Assembly (NCBI GenBank): GCA_035079385.1
Contig: JAVHKY010000003.1
Span: 8,783,501 to 8,847,500, forward strand
Direction of reading: 5' to 3'
From: Aspidiotus rigidus
Lineage: Eukaryota > Arthropoda > Insecta > Hemiptera > Diaspididae
DNA: 64,000 bases
The stretch's first letter is position 1, and each line of letters starts with the position of its first letter. The position numbers and the translations under genes are program-made. The notes under the pieces are model-generated. The model searched no databases and had not been told where the DNA came from. It saw only the letters and a list, made by a program, of their open reading frames with translations. This document shows, piece after piece, positions 33,180 through 46,624 of this stretch.

Positions 33180-34145
33180 TTTTTCGTACATTCAAAACTC
33201 ATTAAGAGAGTCACTCCCCTTGTTCAGATCAAATACCAATCACCTATCAATCAAGCCAAGAGTGAAACGTAAAACTCAGTTTATAAAGTCTATCACCATT
33301 ACGTCACATCAACTGATGTCAGAGTAAAAGTACCCATAATCCAATAAGGAAACCTAAATTTTATTTGATCTATTACGAAAAGAGAAATTTTCTCAACAGT
33401 GTTATTTTATTCTATTTTCCTCTTAGTGCAGAATCGAGAGTAGGGGGGTTGGAAATGAAAAACATCCCCTTTCAAAGCCGTGGCGAGGAATGAAAGAAGT
33501 CAGATGTTTCTGGCTGCATCTTTTCATCGTGGCGTATGTAAGCGTAAATGATACTTTGACGAAATTGGACGGAATTGCTTGGAAATACGGATCGAGTGTC
33601 GATTGATGGCCGCTTATAATTTCGAGCGGTTTACTGGAAATGTGTTTATGATTCACTAATTTCCGTAGAAAAATATCGCGACTTTTGTACGGCGCTACTT
33701 TTCGATGTTTTCATCGACATTTTAGCTTGACCGATAGGAAACAAGATGGTTCAACAATCTACAATGGAATAAGAATTAAGTGGCGATGTGAAAAAAGTAA
33801 TGAGTGAGTTTATTTATTCGAAACACAATCAACAAAGTAATAGAGATCGAGGTCGCAAGTGATGAACTGGCGTTGGAAGGTGCATTTAGACACGTAAAAG
33901 AAAGTATGGAAAAGGTATAGCGTTAAACACATGGAAATTAAAGCACTTGCTGGGAACTGTATCGATATTACAAAAATTTGAAAACTGGGCAAAATACCAT
34001 TTGGCTGATAATTCCGGTAAGAATTAGGTATACAGTATACTCACTGAAATACATCTGTATGATAAGAAAATAACGATCTACGGGGGGATTATTCACGACT
34101 TTTCGGGAAGAAAAATCTTTCCACCTTTTCCTCCTGTACCTTATT
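33180..34145. other. no gene; one dispersed repeat
   Basis: A stretch at 33487-33565 (AGATGTTTCTGGCTGCATC) recurs inverted at 35782-35865 and 35566-35605. Nothing else is recognised. Confidence 0.4.
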
Positions 34146-34149
34146 TTCC

Positions 34150-35500
34150 CCTGTCCTCATATTTTTTTTCGGGGGGGGGAGAGAGGAGGATTTTTACTAC
34201 AGTAGAGGGTGAAAGTAAGTGAAAGACAGATAGTTGAGGGAGTTCGTGACCGTTTTGGAATAGTTACAAAGAGCAGGTCCAAAACGTGGAGAAACAGAAT
34301 TTGAGAAGAGCGGGACGTGTGACCAATTCTGAGGAGGGAGAGAATGATTTCTTTATGACGGTTATTTTGATTGGAAGAAGTCCAGGGGACTGCTTTGCTT
34401 TCGATTGCTACAAGTTCGTTTGAATGCTGGGTCATGCCAGGAGTAAAGTATCAAAGATCGGTAATAGTTACTAAGGTCAGAAGCAGCGGTAGGTACAGGG
34501 TGAGAAATTTTATGGGATAGAAAGAAATCTTTGCAAAGACAATTGCGTCATATTCCAAGAAGTTGATGTGACCCAGAATTCACAGGTAGGAGACAGATGT
34601 AGAAAAGGAAGATAATGATTGCAGGAGTAAATGAATACGCTGATATTTTGAGAATTAGTTGAATGTGAGTCCGGTATAGCCAGGAAAGATGAAAGTGAGT
34701 CATTTCGCAGTACAAATTTCAGCTGGGGTTGAGGAGATGGAGATCTGTATAGTATGGCATTTTGTTTGGTAGTGAAAATGGAGGCATAATTTTTCAATCA
34801 ACGATTAATTTATGACTCCTTGGATCGAGTTCGTGTATCCTGTTTTGGGTCCACATTTAGACCCGTTCGGTACAGTAGGGCTGGTGAGTCAAAAAATTGG
34901 TGTAGAGATAATGTTCCTAATAAGTTGTCGGTATACTATAGTCTTTTGAGTTTGGAGATTATCAGCTACAACGAGTCGGACATCTGGGGAAAGGATCAGC
35001 TATGGAGAAATGGATGATATGATAGGGGGTACTTGGTTCAACTTGAGGTGATTGGTCTTAAGAGGAAGGATGAGAGAATTATGTTTGCAGAGTGAGGGTG
35101 CATAGATTGGAAGCTGAGTTAACTGAACTGTGAATATAATAAAATTGCCAGTGAGAGTTAGGAAGCGGCATTTATGGGTGGGGGATACCAGCTTCAACGC
35201 AGAGGCCGAGAGTAGGGCTACATTGTTGTGCGCCGAGGGCTTCATTTACTTCAAAAGCGAGCATATTGACAGACAGAAAAGAGTATGGTTTATCATGAAA
35301 GAAGAACATATGATTTTGTCAAGTCTTTGACTATAACATACTGATCGAAGAGAGGAGAATCGGATGAGTAGGAAAGTGTTAAGTCGGTGGTTAATGCCTA
35401 ATATCAGGTGGGAATATGATCAGCAACACGATGTCCCTTTTGCAGATAAATCTCTGTTTTGGTGAGTCAGGTGTCCCAGGGACAAGTCGGGTGTGGACGA
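34150..35500 (-). pseudogene. degraded Jockey/I-type LINE remnant
   Basis: On the minus strand, fragments in shifting frames resemble the 3' part of a LINE ORF2: a DSLSSFLAI block like the RNase H TDS motif, then WVTSTSWN like WxxSHxGI, then NQNNRHKEIILSLLRIGHT, typical of the region after RNase H. Frames are broken many times. The match is by eye and the clade is tentative. Confidence 0.4.
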
Positions 35501-35545
35501 TTATTATACAATTCATATATTTATTCATTAATTCCCCCTACCATA

Positions 35546-36500
35546 TCATCCATTTCTCCATACTCCATGTTGAAAAGATGCAGCCAGAAACATGTGACTT
35601 TCACCCCTGGCGACAGCTTTAAAATGTGATATTTTTTTATTTGCAACCCTCCTATTCTTGATTCTGCACTTACAGGAAATTACACTCAAAATTTCCATAA
35701 GATCGGTACCATACGAACGGAGCCTATTTGTCTGAAAAAACAGACCGTCTCCTCTATAATATAGATACAAAGCTATGTCTCCCAATTTCGTCAAAGCAAA
35801 CAACTTTCATTTACGCTTACGTAATCTACAATAAAATGATGCAGCCAGAAACATCTGACTTTCACGCCAGTTCATCATTATGACCAGTATTTGGACGCGT
35901 CCATGATACCATAGTATGAGAAAAAGCATCACGAGAAACATTAAATTCTAATTCATTTAGTCCATGTGTCATAGCGTAAAGTGGTATAATTTCGCGGGAC
36001 AAAGCGCCACTTGGAAAATTGTTAGGTAGGCTCTTCCTGGCCCCCAAAAACCGTGATAGATATTTCAGAAGAGTAGCCTATTCAATATGGCCGCCATTTA
36101 AAGATGGCGGATTCAGGTTTTACAGAATCTCTTATATCTCGGGTCTGGGAGAACCAATTTCAATTTTGTTTTTTCAAATGAAAGATCTCAATGAGAGCTA
36201 AAACTTTTGTTCCTTACATATTTTCGCCGAATACCTATTCTGAAGGCGCAAATTCATCATTTTCTTATCTTCATTTATATGCCAGAAATTTTTTTGGACT
36301 TAATTTTACCAGGGTACTTATACTCAACAATCATAGTTTCTAGATATAAATCCATAAGCGCAATTAGAGAAGTAAAATTATAACATGAAACTCGAGGAAT
36401 AGATAATCTCACTTTCTTCAAGCTTTTCCTTCTCCTTCCTCTAAAAAGGTGGGGTAGGTGGAATGAATAAGAAATTCAACCGCAAAATAGTCTTATATAC
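35546..36500. other. repeat debris, no gene
   Basis: Two copies of GATGCAGCCAGAAACAT (about 35577 and 35839), a hairpin GCCGCCAT/ATGGCGG near 36095, and a poly(G) run near 36612 further right. No supported exon. Confidence 0.4.
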
Positions 36501-36699
36501 TGAGAAAAATATGAAATATGATCTTTATTTATTTGCCTATGCCAGAAAATTTCGAAACAAAGAACGTGTTCCACGCCTTATCTATTCAGTTTGACTGAAA
36601 GTAAATCAATTGGGGGGGGGGGGGCGTGGAGCGCCGAGTTTTTTGTTGACTGGCAAATTATATTTCTTATACTTGTATACATATGTTAACAGGCAAAAA

Positions 36700-36830
36700 A
36701 GAACCAAAACTCTCAGGTTCCAGATCTGAGTGGAACAAGAAGAAGCGGATCTATTGGTTTTCAGATCTTGATATAGGAAAAATCTTCATCTCTCAAGCTC
36801 TAAAGAAGCTTCGAATTGTTAGAAAAACAA
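36700..36830. repeat. solo arm of the 41.4-44.0-kb inverted-repeat element
   Basis: Shares CCAGATCTGAGTGGAACAA and the following TCTTGATATAGG-like stretch with the right arm at 43812-44037. Confidence 0.5.
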
Positions 36831-36937
36831 GAAAGAAAAAAAAAAATTGAAAAATGAATTTTCGTTATCTTACAGTCAAAGGAAAAAATGAAACCAAGAG
36901 ACCCGGATACTAAGGCGCATGGTGACTCAGTCTTGTT

Positions 36938-36940
36938 TGT

Positions 36941-37015
<75 letters not shown>
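36938..37015. repeat. (CTTT)n microsatellite
   Basis: About 18 uninterrupted CTTT units. The preceding words AAGAGACCCGG and GCGCATGG also occur at 45140-45175. Confidence 0.9.
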
Positions 37016-37059
37016 AGGAAGTTAAGTCCCCTATCATATATATTTTAAAAGTCAAAATT

Positions 37060-37430
37060 CTAACAGAGAACGTGTTCTAAGGGTTTTTTTTTTGAAAAAT
37101 TAGCCGTCCGTCGTCCTTTGAGGCGATAAAAAGGACTTGAAACAATTTTTTTCTCCAAGTCGTGAATATTAAGAAAGGGACTTAAAAAATATTTGAATTC
37201 TAGTCATACTTGTATATGATAGAAAAAGAGTTTGGAAAATTGGTGTTTTCTCACTTCAGTTCCACTCTACCCTAGAGGTGGTATTGATAGTGCGTTTTTT
37301 TAAATAAATGTCTATAAACCTCATTATTAAAAGAAATTTGACCCATAGAACAGGCTTCCTGCGTTCCTTGTTCAAGGAAGTTTCAATTTTTTTCAAGTCC
37401 CCCTCCTATTATAATATATAGCTCCAAAGT
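37060..37430. repeat. fragments of the CAGGGAACCTG and 45-bp families
   Basis: AACAGAGAACGTGTTCT, two decayed 45-bp units and CCCATAGAACAGGCTTCC are recognisable. Confidence 0.45.
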
Positions 37431-37439
37431 TCAGGCCTG

Positions 37440-40400
37440 TGACATCACAATTTGATGACGTCATAGATCAGCCTTGTGACGTTTCCAGATCCCACGTGCT
37501 CCGCCGCCCCTTGTTTAACTCCGTCAAAGAACCAGTGTTTTTTCTCAAACAAAGCCGGGTTTTCGTCAAAGGCGTGGCATTTGTACTATCGGTTGTATCC
37601 ACCCCTGTCTTTAGAACTGCATGCTGCGTTCTAGAGCTCAATCGCAAATTCACGAAATATTTTACAAGAAGTGAACTTCATCAATAAAATACCTCAAGTA
37701 CTAGTGGTAGGAGGGAGCCGGAGGCTTCAGCACTATGTAAGACATAAATTTTTATCCGTGGTTGATAGGCTTACATAAGATTTGTGGGTCTTGAAATGCA
37801 GTACGAAAAACAAAAAGCGGACGAGAAAGGGATCAATATTTTAATACTCTATCTCCGGTAACTTCATTTCTGGACTGTAAAAAAAGCTAAAAGTTGATCA
37901 TAAAACGTCCTCCGCACTCTTCCTTAATCAAGTTAATTGATGAACCTCAGCTGCTAGCCGGGAGTTTTACTTTTTTGTCTAAAAGGTCGATGAGAAATTA
38001 CCTTGAAAGTATACGTCTATGTTTATAAAACCTGGTTGTCATTCAACGTGGTAAGACAAGATTCTACGAGCGTTGCTAAATAACTATATAGTGTGCGAAA
38101 ACAACATATGTTCGAAGGAAAACTATTGCGGTATACTTTTCCGGAGAAGTTATCAAACACACGAAACGCCTATGAAAAACAATAACGCCTTCGTATAATA
38201 CTCTCGTTCACGCGTTGCAAGAGATTCTCTCTAGTAATTTACCAGTGATTGTCTTTTTATTACGAGAACTAACAAAATTCAAAGATTAAAATGATACGGC
38301 AACCGGACTACGACCATAATATCCTACGCGCACGATTTTCTCTGATATGTGCTGCCCGCCCAGACAGTATGTCGTGTCACCTTTTCGACTTTTGTTTCTG
38401 TTTCGCTTCGTTGCAAAATATAGAATTCTACTTCTATTCATACAAAATCATTTGGGTGGGCCTATCTATCAACCGAACTGCGCTTTTCCGTTTTCCGACG
38501 AGACATTCTATTGACTTCTACCAATTTAAATGCTTTCTAGAGGAGTAAAAACAAACGACAATAGCCATTTTCGAAACTAGTAAAGTTTCCGGTCACAAAT
38601 GGGTTCGTTATTTCGAAAGAATGTTCGGAAAATTCAATCGCTCGCGAAAGAATACGACAATATCAGTATAAGAAATTCAAAAGTTTTCCTTTTCCGTGCC
38701 CTTCAAATGGTAGTACTGTTGTCCGAACCGATAATTTTGGATTTTTTTTACGATAAGGCTAAAGGTCGATAGTAAATACACTGTAATATCTGCAGAACTT
38801 TTAGCGCTAATTGAAATTAATAAGTAAAACTGCTCATCCGAGCTCGACGGGTATCGGCGAGATTTATAATAATTTATTCATAAGTCGAGTAAATGACGGC
38901 TCATTGAGACCGATATTGTACCATTCAATTTGAAGAAAATCAGAGGTGAGAGGGGACAGACTAAATTTGTACTCCGAGAGCGAACCTTTTTCCAGTGATA
39001 TCTAATTCCGTAAATGGGCGCGCCACTATTTAACACATTAGAATGTTTATAGATTATTAATTGTAATTAAATTGCGCGCGATAAATTTTCTGATTCGAAT
39101 TTTAGTTTCCGTTTTCCAATTTAAACTTACAAGATTTTAATTTTTTACTCCATAAATAACCTGCTCACAAGGTTCGTCGCCAAAACTTTAATTGTAGTAC
39201 AGTCTGTTGTATAGTCTCAAACAATTTTCAAATTTTGTTACTAAATAATGCTGAATTAATTGCCCAGAAGTTTTCGTTCAATTTTGAACCGACACGCGAA
39301 GCTTCTACATCGTATTTCGATACAGAGGCCAACTACCTAACTGGTAAATGAAAATGAATTAATTTTCTAGAGTTTTTTTAGTTTTTTAATTATGATACAG
39401 TTCCTATCAATCCGAAAATCCCTACAAGACAGTTTCCGCAACATTTTAAAAGAATGACGTTATATCCTGACACGAACTAGGTACCAGCGATTTTCCTATT
39501 TTTTTTACCAAAAATCATTAGAGCCTCTCTTTGGCGCAATTACGGGCTCATGATTTGACACTCGCAATGTCAACAACTGTTGGATTAGTAAGAACTCCTT
39601 AATGCACCTGTATGTGGGCTTTTCACTCCTGCCGTGCAAATAATGTTTAACAAATTAAGTAAGACCTTCGATCATTAATGTGTGTGAGTCAGTATAGCAT
39701 TAGTGTTTACGCACAATAGTATACACACAGACCCCCAATGCGCATAAAATATACGCTTGTAGATTTCTGTTCTGACATACGTGTAATTCTAATCAATCAT
39801 TCAAAAACGGGTATCTTTGTGCGAAAATTAGTATCAAATTAGTATCGCCACCAATGTTAAAAGTGGATGCGAAACCATGTGAAAACACTCATCAAATTCA
39901 CAACAATCTTTGTTTCGCTTCTATTCATTTTGAGAAAGATTTTTTTTTTTTTTTTTTCGACGAAAAACAATCAAGGTATACTCCTCGATACTTCTTGAAA
40001 AGTAGAGAAGTCAGTAAGGAGAGAGAAAGTAATCAAAAGAAAAGATGATCGAGAAAAAATAAGTAAAAAAAAAGAGCAGAAAAAAAGAGAGGTACAAGAA
40101 TACACTATTGTGTATTTGACCGGCACCCTCTCGAGGTAAAAAAATAAAAAGGTGTATAGGTCTGATAGCCCGAGGATAACCATCCCGTACACTATGTATC
40201 CAAAATTACACATAGGACAAACTGAAAGAACAACATTTCATAAAATATAAAAGCTCGTAAAAATTTTGCCTTGAATGTAAGACGTACCGTACTGAAATTG
40301 GAGCAATTGTATATTATTTGGAAGTGAGGTGGCGTCAAAAAATTGGAATAAGAATATAATGTCATGAAACTCTTCAAATAAAGCAGCTCTTGATGGCGTA

Positions 40401-40680
40401 ATCAGAAAAATTGTAATAATAATAATACCTAATAGTCGTAATAAAATGTATGAAAGTTACCTTTCACACTAGAAAATTATTCAAAATTGCTACACCACTC
40501 GAAAAAACGCAATATCTACTTTTCATAGTTTACACCTCTAACATCCTATATGTGCACTTTTGGTTACATAGGCTCCCCACAAAAATTAAAGACGTGGATA
40601 GGAATTTTTTTGCGGTATATGTGATCTGTGCAGACATAATGTTGGATCAGATTTCATGTATGAATACATAATTTTGAAAC
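37440..40680. other. longest stretch without recognised features
   Basis: Mostly unique AT-rich sequence with scattered short frames. None has paired splice sites or a family motif. Possibly intergenic or a long intron. Confidence 0.35.
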
Positions 40681-40689
40681 TTTTCAAAA

Positions 40690-41225
40690 TGCAGTACATT
40701 AGGGTGCAACAAATGTCATCAAATTTCTCCACTTCAAAATGGTCGCACGTTTGTTCTGATACCAAATTTGAATTTGCCAGCAATTATTATCCTAGATGAC
40801 CTATCCGTAAGACTGTTTGAGAGAAAACATTTTTTTGGCCAAAAAAGAGGCAAGGGAATACCCCCCTTGGTACTTGTTTGGGTCAAATATATGAAAGTTG
40901 AAGTTGTAGTTGATTTAGATATAATTTTCAGCGTAGAATCTGAAAATCCATAGGGGATGACGCACCAAGGCTTTTTTTACAAGTAAAATGGAATTTTAAA
41001 CAAGAATTATCAAACTTTGAATTCCCTATGAAATTTTTATCCTAAATGACCTTTTGCTCAGACTGTTCAAGAGAACAAATTTTTTTTTACAAAAACAATC
41101 AAAGTATTTTTAGGGGGGGGGGGAATTTATCAAAGGTTAATTTTGTATTTGTTTAGGATGTAATTTTCATTATAGAATACAAAAATTTATACAGGAGCGT
41201 CTTATGGGCAAAAACCAAGAAATGG
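40690..41225 (+). repeat. dispersed repeat with GACTGTTTGAGAGAAAAC, two tandem copies
   Basis: Two units of about 250 bp. Related copies occur at 46160-46350 and 46350-46610, sharing GACCGTTTGAGAG, TATCAAG and GTAGAATCCAAAAAT-like words. Confidence 0.5.
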
Positions 41226-41376
41226 CCCCAACATAGACCTTTTTGAGGCTCCTGCTTCTGGCAAGGCGAGAGCCCCTATGCAATTGCAAAACAAGACTGA
41301 GTTGCCATGTGCCTCAGTATCCAGGTCTCTTGGTTTTTTTTTCTCATCGACTCTTACGCGAGGGAAATTTATTTTC

Positions 41377-44037
41377 TAATTTTTTTCAAAAGATCTGGAG
41401 CTTCTTTTCCTATTAAGATGTAAAGCTCAAGAAATCTTGATTTTTTCTATGTCAAGATTTGGAAACCAAGAGATCTGCGTCTTTGTTTCACTCAGATCTG
41501 GAATCTGAGAGACTTAATATTTGTACATTTGGTAGGTATATTACCATTAAGGAAGTATGAAGAAGAAACTTTATTGAAGACTGTCCAAAAACTTGAAAAA
41601 TGCTATGCAAAAATAAAATCATAGGTGACGCAGAATTTATATATGATAGGAGGGAATGTAGAATGATAATTTTGATTTGAATTATATGACATTATTATCA
41701 ACTCAGTTCCACACCACCTGAGAGGTCGAGTTAAGGAATTGCGGGTTCCCCGCTGCCATTGCGACGTCTGCAATGGCTTCTAATTTTTTCTTTTTTTGGG
41801 AGGGAGGGAGGGAGGGGGAGGGAGGGAGGGGGAGGGGGCTTTTGCCTCTGGCAAGGCAAAAAACCCAATGCAATTGCAAAAAAAAAAAAAGTTCTTACCA
41901 GAGAAATGTGTTGTGACGTCACTCAAGTAATACATACATTCTCTGTTACTCGAGATTTTATTTTTGCACAGCAATTTCTAAATTTCAGGAGATTTTTCAT
42001 CAAGATAGGTCTATACATTTTCTGTCTCTTGAGGTTTTATTTTTTCCTAGCAAATTTTTTTTCTCGTACAGTCTTTGTCAAGAGTGACCGAGATAGTTTT
42101 CGAACATCAATATTGATGATAAGATAATGTATATGGTTTGATTAATACTGCACGTATTACATATTAATAGCTCGAGACTTGAAATTCTTCTAAGTCCCCC
42201 TTCCATCATATATAGCTCGGAAGTCACAATTCTTCCAAGTCCCCCTCCTATTATATATAGTTCGAGGCTCAAAATTCTTCTAAGTCCCCCTCCTATCTTA
42301 TATAGCTCGAGACTTGAAATTCTTCCAAGTCCCTCTCCTATCATATATAGCTCGGAAGTCACAATTCTTCCAAGTCCCCCTCCTATCTTATATAGCTCGA
42401 GATTTGAAATTCTTCCAAGTCCCTCTCCTATCATATATAGCTCGAGAGTCACAATTCTTCCAAGTCCCCCTCCTATCATATATAGCTCGAGACTTGAAAT
42501 TCTTTTAAGTCCCTCTCCTATCTTATATAGCTCGAGACTTGAAATTCTTCTAAGTCCCTCTCCTATCATATATAGCTCGAGACTTGAAATTCTTCCAAGT
42601 CCCCCTCCTATCATATATAGCTCGGAAGTCACAATTCTTCCAAGTCCCCCTCCTATCTTATATAGCTCGAGATTTGAAATTCTTCCAAGTCCCTCTCCTA
42701 TCATATATAGCTCGAGAGTCACAATTCTTCCAAGTCCCCCTCCTATCATATATAGCTCGAGACTTGAAATTCTTTTAAGTCCCTCTCCTATCTTATATAG
42801 CTCGAGACTTGAAATTCTTCTAAGTCCCTCTCCTATCATATATAGCTCGAGACTTGAAATTCTTCCAAGTCCCCCTCCTATCTTATATAGCTCGAGACTT
42901 GAAATTCTTCTAAGTCCCTCTCCTATCATATATAGCTGGAGAGTCACGATTCTTCCAAGTCCCCCTCCTATCATATATAGCTCGGAAGTCACAATTCTTC
43001 CAAGTCCCCCTCCTATCATATATAGTTCAAGGCTCGAAATTCTTCCAAGTCCCCCTCCTATCTTATATAGCTCGAGACTTGAAATTCTTCTAAGTCCCTC
43101 TCCTATCATATATAGCTCGAGAGTCACGATTGTTCCAAGTCCCCCTCCTATCATATATATCTCAAGACTTGAAATTCTTCTAAGTCCCCCTCCTATCATA
43201 TATAGCTCGAGTCTCAAAATTTTTCCAAGTTTTTGGTTGGACGGCAGACGGCGGACGGTAGCTCGAAAGTCAAAATTCTTCCAAGTCCCCTCCCCCCCTA
43301 TTGTATATAGCTCGAGACTTGAAATTCTTCCAAGTCCCCCTCCTATCATATATAGCTCGAGACATCTGAAAGAAAATTTGAAGTGTGGTAAATTTTGTTC
43401 TTTTGACTTTTTTGAGAAAATTCATATTTCTTGAGATATTTTGGTTTAAATTTGTATAGATTTATATGGCCATTGTTGGTGGAAGTCTACAGTGACGTCA
43501 TTATTGTGGGTTGCATTGCAAGTGGGCTAACCTTCCCTAAAATAACCTTGGCTCTCCCAGAAAATTGTGTTGTGACGTCACTCAAGTAATGCATACATTC
43601 TCTGTTACTCGAGATTTTATTTTTGCATAGCAATTTCCAAATTTCAGGTCACTCAAGATATACATTCTTTCTCTCTTGAGATTTTATTTCTTGGACAGTC
43701 TTTGTCAAGAGTGACCAAGAGGACCAAGATAGTCTTCAAACATCAATATTGATGATAATGTATATTGTTTGATTAATACTGCACATATTACATAATATTC
43801 TGTGTCATCTTTTCAAATTTCTGTACAATCTTTAAGGAAATTTCTTCTTCTCAATACTTCCTTAATTGTAATACCCACCATACGTACAAACATTAAGTCT
43901 GTGAGATACCAGATCAGAGTGGAACAAAGATGCAGATCTCTTGGTTTCCATATCTTGACATAGAAAAAATCAAGATCTCTTGAGCTCTATATCTTGGTAG
44001 GAAAAGAAGCTCCAGATCTTTTGAAAAAAAACTTGCA
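41377..44037. mobile_element. composite element with about 220-bp inverted arms
   Basis: Left arm 41377-41600 and right arm 43812-44037 are inverted complements at roughly 85-90%. Inside them lie direct repeats of about 250 bp (41899-42165 and 43556-43795), and inside those the 45-bp array. No transposase frame was seen. Confidence 0.6.
42166..43370. repeat. 45-bp minisatellite array, largest copy
   Basis: About 25 units of the form AGTCCCCCTCCTATCATATA plus TAGCTCGAGACTTGAAATTC, alternating between variants. A 270-bp block (six units) is repeated almost exactly (42314 onward and 42584 onward). The minus-strand open frame of 423 codons across the array is a translation artefact: 45 bp equals 15 codons and the unit lacks a stop in that frame. 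Confidence 0.85.
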
Positions 44038-44589
44038 GCCCACACAGTTAGCTGCTCGGAATTGCCTTCATTAACTCTGTTAATTGAGGCAAACAGAGAA
44101 CCTGTTTTATGGGAGTAATCATGTGAGTGTCATTTTTTGCTTTTTGTCGTCTCAAGTAGAGTGAACTTTGAAATTTGCATGCGTATCGCGTCTTGCCAGT
44201 TGTACCCTTTTCTGAATCTAACGTTAACACCCTTCTTCATCATATACAGCTTGGAAATCGACATTTTCCAACCTCCCCTTACTTTGAAATTTTCTTACAT
44301 ATACCTATCCCATCTTAAATAGCTTCAAACCTGACATCTTTGAAGTACCCCCCCGCCCACTATCAATCGCTTGAAGGTCATTACATGTCTCCCTTCTATC
44401 ATATATATTTTGAACGTGCTTTTCCCATCATAATATTGTAGCTTGATCTTCAAAATTTTTAAAATTCCCCCTTTTATAGCTTAAAATTCTCCAATTATAA
44501 TTTACTAAATGTTACAGCTTGCCCTCATGAAACAGATTTCCTGCTATTTATTTTTACAGCCTGTGTGGTACCCCCGGTAGGCCTATCCT

Positions 44590-44760
44590 GTTATCAGTTC
44601 GGAGATCTGATGACGTCACGATTTGATGACGTCATAATCTGATGACGTCACACGATCTAATGACGTTACGATCTGGTGACGTCACGATGGAGATCTGTGA
44701 CGTCACGATCATCGTGCCATCACTATCTGATGACGCCACAGAGCTAGTAAAACCACTAAT
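44590..44760. repeat. cluster of TGACGTCA palindromes
   Basis: About seven TGACGTCA or near-identical sites occur in 170 bp, spaced roughly 19 bp, within GATCTGATGACGTCAC-like units. TGACGTCA is the CRE site bound by CREB/ATF proteins; here it is more likely a tandem repeat than a promoter. Confidence 0.5.
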
Positions 44761-46150
44761 ACAGACCTCCTAGACCTATAGTATAAAGGAAGCCTAAGAC
44801 CTAGTACAGAGCTAGGACAAACTGCTAGTATAAGCTATTGATAAAGATCTTGTAAGCTTATGGTATGAAGGATGCCTAGACCTAGTATAAAGGAGGCTTG
44901 GACCTAGTATACGCCTAGTATAATACGTAGTATAAACCTAGTATAATATACTGCATGAAGCAGAGAGGGTAAGTCCCCCTCCTATCACTTCATCAAAATT
45001 TTTCTTAGTCCCCTTTTCTTGCCGGACGGCGCCCGGCACCCGTCATTTTCCTTCAGTTTACCCCCCGATAAAACAGGTTCCCTGTTAAAATTAAAAAATA
45101 AATTTCCGTCACATAATAGTCAATTAGAAAAAAAAAAACAAGAGACCCGGTTACTGTGGCGCATGGCGGCTTGTCTTTTTTTGACATGTTTCATGGTTTA
45201 GCGCTGACCTGACCCCCTACCCTAATTCCAAAATTTGCATCCGCACATCCCATCTGTACATCTGTGCAACTATGACCTTGACACTTGAGAAATTTCTGCT
45301 CTGACCCTCCTACCCTAATTCCAAAATTTTTGTCCACATGTCCGTATGTCCATCTAGGGTCTCCCTGTATACTGCTATATGTTATGCTGGGCTTGTACTA
45401 GGTCCAAGCCTCCTTATAATTTGTGTGGTAAAAGATTAAGAGAGCGAATATCCAGTCCAAGTCCTTGAAGAGGATCAGCAAAGGAAGGTAATTCAGTACT
45501 GGTTGATGATTATTATTGACATTCCTTGTTATTAGGTGTATAACAGAATGGTACCTACCAATTCATGACTACCAAAAGTCAAATTGGGCCTTAGGGAGAA
45601 TCTTCTGACACAAATTGGAGTTTTACTTCACTAATTGCGCTAATAATATCGCCCCTTCACTCTTTACCTCAACATTTTGAGTTTGAAATTTGTGTATTCC
45701 AGTTCCTCTGTGAATCAGAACCGGCCAAAGAAGTACTTCTCATACTTTTGCGGCTCCAATAGATTATTACGTGGGATTTGAGGGTCATCTTTGAATCTAA
45801 CAAAGAAAGGGGGCAATAGGCCAAAATATTTCATATCAGTCCTATGTTAAACCAGGAAAGGGGTGAACGAGCGGAGCGTGTGAGCCCCACAAAAGCTGGA
45901 AGGCAATAGCCCAAAATATATTTGTATCATATCAGACTTTTGCCCCACAAAAATAGCTCAAAATATTTTTCCCACCAATGTAGACAATTGCTCTAGGCTT
46001 TCTCAGAAGCGTCACAAAAGGCGTGTACTTCAATGAAAGTAGGGGCACAAGTGAAGTAATATCTCACAAGCGCTTGACCTAGTAGAAGCCTAGCTAAAAT
46101 ATAAGAAGGGGACATGAAACATGATCTTTATTCATTTGGCTACGCCAGAA
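44760..46150. other. repeat debris, no gene
   Basis: Includes CCTAGTATAA-rich words (44800-44950), an end fragment AAAACAGGTTCCCTGTT (about 45070), and a copy of the GGTGAACGAGCGG/ATATCTCACAAGCGC family (45840-46150). Confidence 0.4.
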
Positions 46151-46159
46151 AATTTTTAA

Positions 46160-46610
46160 TGAAAATATGAGACCTATCATTGAAACCGTTTGAGGGAAAA
46201 CATGATTTTGCGCAAAAAACGAACACGGTGTATCTCTTGATACTTTTCTTGGCGAAATCTATCGATCTCAACTTTGTACTTGATTTATACGTAATTTAAA
46301 CGTAGAATCCAAAAATCCGTACGGGAGGACGCTCCGGGGCCATAAATTTTAAACCGAAATCAACGATTTTATCCTTTTGAAAATGGCCATACGTTCGATT
46401 TAATACCAGATTTAAATTCCCCGTGCAATTTTCATGCTGAATAACCTTTACGATACTTAAGACCGTTTGAGAGATGAAATTTTTTTCGACGAAAAACTAT
46501 CAAGATGTGTATTAATACTTTTTTGGGTGAAATTTATCAACGCTGAGTTTGTATTCGTTTGAGATGTAATTTTCAACGTAGAATCCAAAAATTCATACGG
46601 GAAATCGACC
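46160..46610 (+). repeat. two further copies of the GACCGTTTGAGAG family
   Basis: Units at 46160-46350 and 46350-46610 correspond to those at 40690-41225. Confidence 0.5.
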
Positions 46611-46624
46611 AACTCAGCGCTTAC

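Noticed and set aside
37439..37687. 82-codon plus-strand open frame
   Set aside because: Starts in repeat debris and has no splice or motif support.
42078..43349. 423-codon minus-strand open frame
   Set aside because: Perfectly periodic every 15 residues because the DNA unit is 45 bp; explained by the tandem array.
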